From Nephromyces sp. MM_2019 (lineage: Eukaryota > Apicomplexa > Aconoidasida > Nephromycida), in assembly GCA_015657535.1 (NCBI GenBank), contig JADHZB010002024.1:1-49440 (forward strand): DNA of 49,440 nucleotides, read 5' to 3'. The stretch's first letter is position 1; the number at the start of each line of letters is the position of its first letter. The notes below the pieces were generated by a model. That model was given only the letters and a program-made list of their open reading frames with translations, ran no database searches and was not told where the DNA came from. Position numbers and translations under genes: made by a program. Shown in pieces: positions 1 through 10,314 of the stretch.

Positions 1-20
1 ATGTGTATGTATAAATATAC

Positions 21-343
21 TGTTGGGCATTCATTGAAAATGTTAAATCGCTCAGCTCCAATTTGAATTTCTTCAAAAGTACCACATGATCCTAAACATA
101 TCACATAGGATTATGTGTGCTTGTAAATAATATATATAACATTTTATACACATGTGTATAATGAAAATAATATAGAAAAATCATATTACACACACAAATA
201 TTATAATTTGAATGTGTGCAATATTTACCACAAAATTGATCAGTTAGGCCATTTGTAGTGCTAACAGTACTAGCACCAGTTGCCTTTGATGTTCGTTTCA
301 TATCAGCTTCTTCAACACGGCCAGCACAGAATATACCACGAGC

Positions 344-380
<37 letters not shown>

Positions 381-694
381 TACACAATATATATATATAT
401 ATATATATACATCATATATCACATATATACACACATATATAATATATATATACACACACATATATAATATATATATACACACACATATATAATATATATA
501 TACACACACATATATAATATATATATATATACACATATATAATATATATATACACAAACACACCAGCAAAATATTGAGTAGCCAAATCACCAATGGGAAG
601 TCTAGAAAGTACAACATCGGCCCCAGTACTAACAATGGTCTCCAATTTGTTGTAAATAATTTTCCATTCAGCATCTACTATACCTTGATAATCC

Positions 695-745
<51 letters not shown>

Positions 746-1274
746 GATAATATATATAGTGTGTGTAAAAATAGTTAAGAAGTATAATGGTATAAAAGTT
801 ATTATAAATTATCTTATTAAAAATAACAAAAACACTTAATCAATTTTACACAAATATATACTACACACATATATATACACACACACACATATATATACAC
901 ACACATACATATACACACACATACATATACACACACATACATCTGGATTTTCAAGGCGAATTTCTGCATTTTCTTTTTCTGCTTTTAATTCCAATTCCAA
1001 ATTTAATAACAAAATTTTTGCGTTTTTAAATTTTTTAGGTTGTTGTTCAAAGCCTATAAAATGTGTGTGTATGTATGTAATTATATATATATATATATGT
1101 TTATGTATATGTGTGTATGTGTGTGTGTGTGTATGTATGTAATTATATATTATATATATATATATATATATCTATGTATGTATGTGTATGTATATGTATG
1201 TGTGTATATGTATGTGTGTGTATGTATGTGTATGTGTATGTGTGTGTGTGTGTGTATGTGTGTGTGATGTGTGT

Positions 1275-1319
<45 letters not shown>

Positions 1320-3456
1320 TGTGTGTATGTGTGTGTGTGTATGTGTGTGTATATACCTGCATATGAGAAGGTCTTTTTAAAGGCTACACCTTTAATAAAT
1401 CGTGAATCTAAGCATGAGCCACCAGACACCTTTTTAATTCCAATCATATCTTTGTTAAGGTCTTCATCAAGTGTATACACAGCATTTACAGCCATCTAAT
1501 AATTTATATACACACATACACATATACACACATCACACACACATATTTATAAGAAAAAAAATTCTTGAAATGTAGGATAATGAGTGTATGTGTTTGAAAA
1601 TTATAATAGGTCGTACAATCTATATAAAGGTTGTATGTGTATTATGATATATTGAATGTTAATAATAATATAGCAAATGTGTGTGTGTGATATATCCAAT
1701 GTAAGTAATAATAATGTGTGTGTATATCATTGAAATACATTAGCAAAGAAATCTTTATGAGAAGCAACCAATTTGGAGTTGAGTGTTGTTTTTGCACACA
1801 AGAGTAAAAGTTCGCGTTTCTCTCTGTAAAATATACAATTTGTTATATATATATTTAAATATATATATATATATAGTGACTAAAGTCTGTGTGTATGATT
1901 AAAGTGTAAAAAGTGTATATATGTGTATGATCCAGGTGTAAAAGTGAGTGTATATATATATATGATCAAGGTATATGTGTGTAAAATTTAGGTGTAAAAT
2001 GTGTATGTGTGTAAAATTTAGGTGTAAAATGTGTGTGTGTGTAAAATTTAGATGTAAAATGTGTGTGTGTGTAAAATTTAGATGTATATGTGTGTGAAAA
2101 ATAGGTGAATATAAAAATAAATGAATAGCTTACTCAAATGATTTTTCAGATAAATCGATTTTGATTTCTTGGATTTGGGATAGGGCCTATATTATATATA
2201 ATTGAATAACAAAAATAAATAAAAATATGAAAATTATAAACAAATACACATACAAACATATATACATAGAATCTATATATATATATATATATACCATTTG
2301 ACAAGCGTTTTTAAAGGCTCTAATAATAAGTTGTGGGGCCATATTATCTTCAATAAAATTTTTAGCCTCTTTAAGAAGTTCACCTATTTAAACCCAAAAA
2401 TAAAATATATAAATAAATATATCTAGTAAAGCATTTACACACATTTATTATACTTAAATTCATGAATTATTTCTTTATACACATCTCCTATCTATTATTC
2501 ATACATTAGATACTTTTTACACCCATATCCCCCCGACACACACATACATATATATATATATAATCTCTTTTTTTCTACACATACCATACCCCTCTACAAT
2601 ATATATATATATATACGCTCCTCCCCTCCACCACCCTCACATACACACACACATACACACACACATACACACATACACACACACACATACACACATACAC
2701 ACACAAACATACACACATACATACACACACACACACATACACACATACATACACACACATACACACATATACATACACAAACATACACACATACACACAC
2801 ACACATACATACACAAACATACGCACACACACAGACACACATATACACACATACACACACACACACACATACACATATACACACATATACACACATACAC
2901 ACACACATACACACACACATTCACACACACATACACATACACACACACATTCACACACACATACACACATACACACATACACACACACATACACACATAC
3001 ATGCTTATACACACATACACACATACACACATATATACACACATACACACACACACCAGCTAAAATAACAACAGTGGTTGTACCATCACCAACTTCATCA
3101 TCTTGTGATTTGGCTATATCAACTAAAATAGAGGCGGCTGGGTGTACAACATTTAATAAATTCATAACAGTGGCCCCATCATTTGTAATTGTTACATCAC
3201 CCCCTTCTGTGTGTATAAGTTTGTCCATACCACGTGGGCCTAATGTTGTACTAATTATATCCACCACAGTTTGACAGGCGTTGATATTACTGACAATTTG
3301 TGGTTTACCTTGTGATGTGTCTGTACCCTCTTTAAATAATATAATAGGGGCAGACTGTTCAAAACATATATTAGAAATAGGTGTGTGTGTGTGTGTGTAT
3401 GTGTATATGTGTGTGTATGTGTGTATGTGTGTGTGTGTATGTGTGTGTGTGTATGT

Positions 3457-3538
<82 letters not shown>

Positions 3539-3717
3539 NGGAGGGGAGAGTGGAGAGAGAATCTATATATGTATGCTTGTTTGTTTGTGTGTGTGTGTTT
3601 GAATAAAATATGTGTATAGATCTCGAATTATGATTATTAAAATAATATTGTACATATGTAAATCATATACACACACAAAAATATATATAATGATCAACTT
3701 ACCATCATGTGCGACAT
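21..3717 (-). CDS. CCT7: T-complex protein 1 subunit eta (CCT7), 5' part, 10 exons
   Basis: Subunit of the cytosolic CCT/TRiC chaperonin that folds actin, tubulin and other proteins using ATP. Exons on the minus strand: 3717-3703, 3354-3057, 2383-2295, 2186-2134, 1823-1739, 1495-1357, 1053-941, 693-564, 342-229, 91-21. Phases agree at every junction, giving 369 codons; the gene continues beyond the left edge (the family is about 540 aa). The protein starts [20 protein letters not shown]. Seen motifs: LGPRGMDK (residues 43-50), TITNDGAT, the ATP-site GDGTT (94-98), [33 protein letters not shown] and IFCAGR, all eta-type. The first exon is only 15 nt. Introns 1 and 3-9 are 108-348 nt and intron 2 is 673 nt; all but the shortest are filled with TG/CA/TA repeats. 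Identification is firm; exon edges are hand-placed. Confidence 0.95.
343..563. repeat. CA/TA tract and 25-bp tandem repeat in CCT7 intron 8
   Basis: The intron opens at the exon-9 side with a (CA)n run near 345-379, then (TA)n, then about five copies of a 25-bp unit mixing ACAC and TATATAAT words, with starts at 431, 456, 481, 506 and 531. The unit is itself built from the two dinucleotides, so it looks like a second-level amplification of a microsatellite. Confidence 0.85.
694..940. repeat. TA, TG and CA microsatellites in CCT7 intron 7
   Basis: A long (AT)n run at about 696-730 continues into (GT)n to about 745. After an AT-rich middle, the other end (about 860-940) holds CA/TA tracts, including about three copies of a 16-bp ACACACACATACATAT unit. 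The repeats reach the splice donor on the minus strand. Confidence 0.8.
1058..1353. repeat. TG-rich tract filling CCT7 intron 6
   Basis: Nearly the whole 303-nt intron is imperfect (TG)n on the plus strand with interspersed TATG and (AT)n; one (GT)n stretch lies near 1280-1311. In the transcript this reads as (CA)n. Open frames here that translate to Val-Cys-Val or His-Thr runs are repeat artefacts. Confidence 0.9.
1981..2100. repeat. 30-bp tandem repeat, 4 copies, in CCT7 intron 4
   Basis: Four head-to-tail 30-bp units start at 1981, 2011, 2041 and 2071, each opening with GTAAAATTTA followed by GGTGTAAAAT or GATGTAAAAT and a GTGT run. The last copy diverges at its end. The array lies inside the intron between exons 4 and 5. 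Confidence 0.9.
2520..3055. repeat. Long CA-rich tract in CCT7 intron 2
   Basis: About 400 bp (2638-3055) of imperfect (CA)n broken by ATAC words, preceded by TA tracts. On the coding strand it is (TG)n and begins directly at the splice donor, so the donor GT is the first unit of the repeat. Confidence 0.92.
3380..3550. repeat. TG tract in CCT7 intron 1 with one ambiguous base
   Basis: Imperfect (TG)n on the plus strand, about 160 bp, ending in a long run and an N at 3539. The N is the only ambiguous base I noticed and marks an unresolved position in the assembly, so the true repeat length is uncertain. Confidence 0.9.
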
Positions 3718-6700
3718 TTTGACTTGATAAGAGGATAAGATCTGAAATGTATTAAAAAAATAAAAATTTGTAAATGTGTGTATAAAAAGTGTTAATCAAA
3801 TTCATTTACTAAAACAACTTGTGATATGTGTGTGTGTGTGTAGGTGATGTGATGTTGGTGGGTGCGTGTGTAGGTTTTATGTGTTGGTATGCGAGAGTGT
3901 TTTATGCTAAATTAAATTAGATCTTAAAATTATGTGTTAATTATAACCCTATCTAAAATCATGTGTGTAGGTGACGATATTATTATAGTGTGTATGTTGA
4001 TACATATTTCGATGGTATATAGATAAAATGAATGTACACATAGATTGTGTGTGTATATATTAAGATATATTTGCTTCTGATTGGTAGATTAGTTAGTGTG
4101 TCTTGGTGGTATGGGTGTTTATAAATGCTAATATGTGTATAAAATATACTGTATGTATGGTTTATGAGTGAGTGTATGTGTTGTGTAAGCAGTGAATGTT
4201 AGTAGTGTGTGTGTATGTATTTTAGGTGTAATGGAGGTGTCTGATCTTTGTTGTGTGTAAATTCAATTAGTACACATTGTTTTACGGTGTGTATGTGTAT
4301 GCGCAATGCATACATGTGGTTTTATGGTGTGTGAGTGTATGTGTTTGTTTGTTTAAGCTTTTTGTGTGTAATTATCTTTTAGCTTATTATGTGTGTATGT
4401 GTGTTTGTGTGTGTGTTTGCATTTATCAGTGAGTGTGCATCTCTAGTGAGTGTGTGGATATGTGTTGTGCATGAATTAGCGTTTATTTAATGTGTGTAAG
4501 TAGAGTATGTTTGTAGGTTATGAAGGCTAACTGTGTTGATGTATATGATCTTTAATTTAATGTGTATATGTGAAATTTAAATTAAACGTATTTGATTTGT
4601 AGTGTGCGTTTTGAATGTGTTTTAATAAATAGGTAGTGTGTGTTTGATCGTTGATTGTGTGTGTGTGTATATATAAAACAATAAAATGTATGTGTTATCC
4701 TCTCTAACCAGAGGTGTAATATGAAACAATTGTTTAAATGATTGTGTGTTTGTATCTAGAGAGGTTGTCTCTATTAGGGAAAGTATGATATTTGGTGTAC
4801 GTAGATGTGTAATTAATTGATATGAATTTTTGTGTATATATATAGTTCACAGTCAACCAAAAAGGCTTATTATCTATGTCTGTGTATAGAGAGAGAGATA
4901 TATATATTAATAATATTAGATATGACTTACGAATTGAATATAGGGAGGAAGAGGGGAATGAGTGTGTGTGTGTGTGTAAGAGAGTTGAGAAATCAAATAA
5001 AATTATTTATTCTTCGATGAATATGTAATTAAACAGCCCAATAGTCTGACAAGTTGGGAGGAATTAAATAAGATTGTTTTTAAATATAGATGAGGAGGTC
5101 AAATAAAAGGAAAATACAGTCTATGTATATATCTGTGTGTGTGTGTATATATAGTATGTGTGTATATAAAAATGTATGTGTGTATTTGTATGTGTTTGTT
5201 ATATAAATATATATATATATTTGTGTGATGATCAGTAATTATATGAAATTGAATGATAATAATGAATAGTAGTAACGTGTGTATATATTTTTGTATTGTT
5301 ATAAGCAATAAATACTATATTTGTGCGTGTGTGTGTGTATATTTATGTTTGTGTATATGTTTATACAGCGATAAGCAACAACCGTAGTAATATTGCGTGT
5401 GTGTGTAGATGTGTGTAGATGTGTGTAGATGTGTGTAGATGTGTGTAGATGTGTGTATATACACTGCATATATAATATATTATAATGTAAAACGCATATA
5501 TATGTGTTTAGTTAAAATGATGATATAAGGTATTATGAATAATAAATCTGTTCATAGGAGGTTTGTTAACAATTATTTTTAACAATGTTTTTAGTATTTG
5601 ATGCTTAACAAATAAAGTTGATAGACAAGCCCTTTAGATGTGTATGATCTATTTGTCTATTTATTAATAAAAAATAATTTTTTTTTGATCTAGTGTGTGC
5701 AAAAGTTGCGTTATTTTTACACACATAATATGTGTATTCTGTATATATAACATTTGAGCTATACTTACTCTATGTATATGTATGGATGGATACAGATGTA
5801 TATAGTAGTTATTTTATGTTTATAAATATGCATGTGCGTAATTTTCGTTTGCGTAAGCTTACATATTTACATATATAATATTTATGCTATCTGTGAGCGT
5901 ATATATATATATTTATAATATTTTAAGCATATATATATTTCTCGTTTATATATTCACTACTTATGTGTTTATTCATTTATTATGTGTGTATAGATACATT
6001 TGCCATGTGTGTTTTATATACACATTTGGCATGTCTGTGCATATACATGTAAATTTAGCACATGTATGTATATATATATATTTATTTCATTTGTGCTTAT
6101 ATACACTATGTATGTGTATACCTAATTCACAGAATTTGTGTGTATCATATATATTTATGTGATATATATGAACATGAATCTAATACTTAAATAGCATTTT
6201 GTAGATACTTTAGATATCTGGATTATATTGATGTTTGTAAATATATAAATTTACGTTATTAATTTCACTCTTATATATCATTTAGTTCATAGATTAGTAA
6301 TTAAATACAATTTCAATAAATATTTATAAATACTTTTATGCCTATATAGAGTCGATAAAATTCTTAGGAATTCTTAAAGGATTTACATTGAATAATCTTA
6401 AGCAAACACACAAAAACAAATTATCAAATTAACACTGCTTAAAATTTGTATTTATTGATATGTTTAAAATATTGAATTTTTTTTAGAATAATATCATTAA
6501 ATACAAATATTAAAAAGTGTTTATTTGATTAAACAAGTAGAATTCAATAGTTGAATCACATATTCTGAGAAATATGTATGCACATTTTCAAACGACTAAA
6601 TCTGAACTCTTTAAAAATTTGAATATTTTTCTAAGGACTTATTCATAATTCAATGTAGAACTAGTCTGCTAACATCATGCAAGAGTAATAAATGTATACA

Positions 6701-7050
6701 CCAATTTTAACAAGTTGAAAAATCAATATAGTGTTTCTGAATTATATAAACAACAATTTAAGTATATCTATATTGTTTCACTACACTTCATTGTAAGTGT
6801 CAATTTTGTCACATAATATTCTTTTGTTTACGATTCTATATATATATGAGATAGAAATTTAAAATATTTAGGGATAGTAAATTATCTTATCAAATCAATA
6901 TTTTTGCTCAAAAGAAATGATATGATAAAGTGTTTAATCGTGAGTATTATGAGTGTGTTAGTGGGATTGTGTTGGAAGGTTGCTTTTAATTGGAAAAAAT
7001 TAGAAAATGTTTCATCTTTCCAGCTCCAAAAAATTGAAATTCTAAACTTC
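3718..7050. other. Gene-free TG-rich and AT-rich spacer upstream of CCT7
   Basis: I see no convincing gene. The part up to about 5.5 kb is scattered with GTGTGT words on the plus strand; the rest is plain AT-rich DNA. Open frames here (for example 4832-5020 and 5884-6162 on plus) are Tyr/Ile/Val-rich products of the repeats and lack family features. The CCT7 promoter should lie just after 3717; no clear element was recognised. Confidence 0.7.
5401..5460. repeat. 10-bp tandem repeat, GTGTGTAGAT x 5-6
   Basis: Five perfect head-to-tail copies of GTGTGTAGAT occupy 5401-5450, with a sixth copy degenerating to GTGTGTATAT. It stands alone in the spacer between CCT7 and RPS26, with no associated coding sequence. 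Confidence 0.93.
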
Positions 7051-7541
7051 TTAGAATTTTTTCTTCATAGCATCTGCGGCAGTGGCGTGATGTCTGATTT
7101 TCCTTTTTTCGACTGATCGTACACGCACTACTCTCGAGTGGATAGCACAAGAAACACAGTAGCATTGTTTAACATAGAGTTTTGGAAGAGTGAAGCCTGA
7201 GGAATAAAAGGGATTTTATGAGGAGATTGTTATAAAATAAGTGGAATATATGTAATTTGGATATTTCGCCAATTCAAATATATATAATAAAGGTTTTATC
7301 TACGGATTTTCCCCCGAGCTTAGTGTTCAAAAAGTAATAAATGAAGCAAGTTTAACTTACTTGGGAAGACTGAAGCTTCTTTGATATCCCTTTGAGAAGA
7401 TGCGTCGACAATGTTTCGTACATTAAATCTCTTAATAGCCTTATCTTTAGGTACAGCTCGGCCACAATTTGAGCATCTGATGACCTTTACATGACCTCTA
7501 CCTTTTTTGGCTCGGCCGCCATTTCTTCTTTTAGTTGGCAT
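7051..7541 (-). CDS. RPS26: 40S ribosomal protein S26 (eS26), 2 exons
   Basis: Component of the small ribosomal subunit, near the mRNA exit channel. Exon 1 is 7541-7361 and exon 2 is 7196-7051, with a 164-nt GT-AG intron, giving 108 aa (the family is about 107-115). It begins [18 protein letters not shown]. The zinc ligands are visible as CSNC (Cys23, Cys26) and CVSC (Cys74, Cys77). The block [20 protein letters not shown] matches the family core, and the tail is basic, ending in Lys-Lys-Lys-Phe. The junction codon is AGC, placing Ser-Phe-Thr-Leu-Pro after VFP. Translating past exon 1 without splicing gives an unrelated tail. Identification is firm. Confidence 0.96.
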
Positions 7542-9830
7542 CCTTCAAATTAATGAAAAGAAGATACAAGAAATGCCAGAAAATCAAATGATATAATGTG
7601 TAGGTGTATTTAAAAAAGAAAATTTGTTCTATCTTGTCTTATTCTATCTTAAGCTTTCTCGTCTTTAAATTTGAGTTTTCTAGGTATGAAATATGTGCTG
7701 TTTATCCCGACAACGTTTAAATACATAGAAATAAGTATCCCTTATATTCGGAAGGGTCAATGAACACTTAAGCTATGAGTTCAATAGGGAGCTACTAAAA
7801 TCTGCTCGAACACCAGTTGAGGTGTTTTACCGTGTTATTTTATGAAAAGAATAACACAGAAGATATATATATATATATATATATACTAGTTCGATATGGA
7901 TACAAAGATGACTTAGTACTAAACGAGACTATAACAAGGCACAATTCATCTGATAGTGTCAAATGTGAATTCTTTCTATAATTGTAAGTGATAGAAGAGG
8001 AGAATTAGGAAGTGGTAGAAGTAAATGAAAGCTTACTTGATTAGAGAATTCGGAAGTTATAAAATAACGAACAGAATGAGGAGAAAGCCAAAAATATGGG
8101 AAGATGAAGAAATTAAATGAAAAAAGAATAATTTGCTGACGATATCAGAGAACAAGATGAGGAAGTTGTGTGCAAAATAATTTAAAAGTATTTGTATATG
8201 TAAGCTTTATTAGAAAATGCGTGTGAATCTGAGTAATCTCTAAGTTGACAGAAGAAGAATGTTTAAATTTAAGTATTAGTCCCTTTCATTTTATATATAA
8301 TACTGTATTCGTGTGGATTTTTGCGAGCACAAAAACATATTAAAGAAGAAGTTCTATGAATCCCTAAGGATTGAGAATGAGTTTATTCAATACTAGTAAT
8401 ATAATTATATAAGAAGTAGAGTAATGGTCATCAGCTTTTAAGTAAAAAAAATCTGTGTCAATTTACACATATATATGTGTATTTATAGATATCTTAAGAA
8501 GTAGGTTTTCATTACTTAACAAGTTTGTGTGACATATATATATCTATATTCATAACAACTCGTCTACAAACATGTTATGTTAGTATAAGAACATTGAGTA
8601 CGCAGTGCTGTTGGGCAATTCCCAATTGGTTACAAGAGTACTACGTACATGTATGCTTTACATAACCCTCGTGTGACATCCTGACGCTGGCTACTTTAGT
8701 AAATAGGTAGCATGTGTACAATTTGTAATTCTAATATAGGTAGAATGTGTGTGTGTGGATATGATGTACAATCCCTTTGCGTAACGTAGCACTAACACAT
8801 ATAATCCCAAATCTGTGTGTGTGTGTGTGTATGTGCTATTAATTAAATTATTTGCCGTTTATTTATAACTCCCTACGTGGTTTGTATTAGAATATATAAA
8901 ATTTATAACCCCAACGAGCCTATATATATAGAGAGAATTTACATTTCAACGCTTGTGAATATCTATAATTTATAATTCTAAAGTGTCTGCACGTCTATCT
9001 ATTTAAAGAGGTCTTAGGTGAATTGTATATATACATAAACTTGTTTCTTAAATGTTATTATTTGATTATATTTATGATATTACTGTAACCTATTAAAATA
9101 ATAAATTTCAACCTTGAATCTAAGATTTATTTGTAGTTTTTATATATTTACTAGTATTTGTATATTTACTTGAATTATATAAAAATCTTCAAATTTCGTG
9201 AGGTGCCTTAAAGTATGAACATAAGCAACATTACATACAAGCTTAATACTGGTATTTATTGGTTTTCATAGAAAAAATAATGAAAATAAATTAAATTTTA
9301 AGCAAAATAAATTCACTATATTTTTATTTTGTTTATCTTTTATCATGAAATTGAAATAACAATGACTTATTATATAACTATTGTAATAACATATTTATAA
9401 AATATTCCAACTCAAGTATATCACAACATATATATGAATATATATATACGCTAATTTTAACAGTTCATTGATTTTTTTAAAAAAATTTATTAAATTTTTC
9501 ATCCTTTACTGATTAGCATAAAAAAAATACTTTGAATGTTTTCCCATAATTAAGTAACCAAAATATGGTAAATATAAATGTAAAATAATTCGTAAAATAG
9601 CTTGATATTCATCTGAAAATAGTAGTCTACTATAGTAAAACGAATTAAACATATATGTATATAAACCTTAAAACGATTAATTTGAAAATGTAATCTATTT
9701 CATATAAGTTAACATATACATTTTTAATAGTGATAAGTAAATGAGTTATTTCTATATAATAAACATTAAAAAATTCAAGCCAATGTATATATGTAATGGA
9801 AATAGTGTTATGCTATTAGTATTAAGTTAC

Positions 9831-9862
<32 letters not shown>

Positions 9863-10314
9863 GCATCTGATGATCTACAATTTTTCTATTATTATTTTTA
9901 CTTACTAAATAAATTAAAAGAATTTGAAATGCAAACTTTTCTACAATCACACATGATAACAGTTAAAGATTTTTAAAACTGTTTCATAGTAAAATATAGG
10001 AGAGTATTAGTTAAATGATCAAATTCTTACATACATGTATATTTATATGAGCTTTATTTAATATTGATTACAAAATTTAAGAATTTTTATAAATGACATT
10101 TTAAAAAAGTGCAAGAAATTGATTAAGGAATACAAATTGAATGAATTGGTAAAATTTTTAGGTCTTTTACTGTGTTAAGTCAATTTTAAAATAAAACAAG
10201 TGTGTTACAATAGGAAATGAATAATAATACATTCTTGTAGTAATAATAATCTTTATATTAGTACTTTTCTTTTTATTGGTACAAAAAATATTAATATATT
10301 AACAAGTCTAGAAT
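7542..10314. other. AT-rich spacer between RPS26 and the giant C2-like gene
   Basis: No gene seen. Short (AT)n runs occur at about 7866-7884 and 9830-9862. Two small perfect inverted repeats lie side by side at 7809-7826 (6-bp arms) and 7832-7857 (8-bp arms). This region holds the RPS26 upstream sequence and the downstream region of the large gene that ends at 10315. Confidence 0.65.

Noticed and set aside
258..3619. Many open frames translating to Val-Cys-Tyr or His-Thr runs
   Set aside because: They are translations of TG/CA/TA microsatellites in CCT7 introns; real exons of CCT7 account for the conserved parts.
5401..5460. CRISPR-like array
   Set aside because: The units are 10 bp with no spacers, and the genome is eukaryotic; it is a plain tandem repeat.
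5884..6162. 92-residue open frame on plus, hydrophobic
   Set aside because: Tyr/Ile/Val/Cys-rich from AT-rich and TG-rich DNA, no homologous motif, no splice partners.
8590..8720. Possible structured RNA around TTGGGCAATTCCCAA
   Set aside because: Only a short stem is visible; no snRNA, tRNA or snoRNA boxes were recognised.
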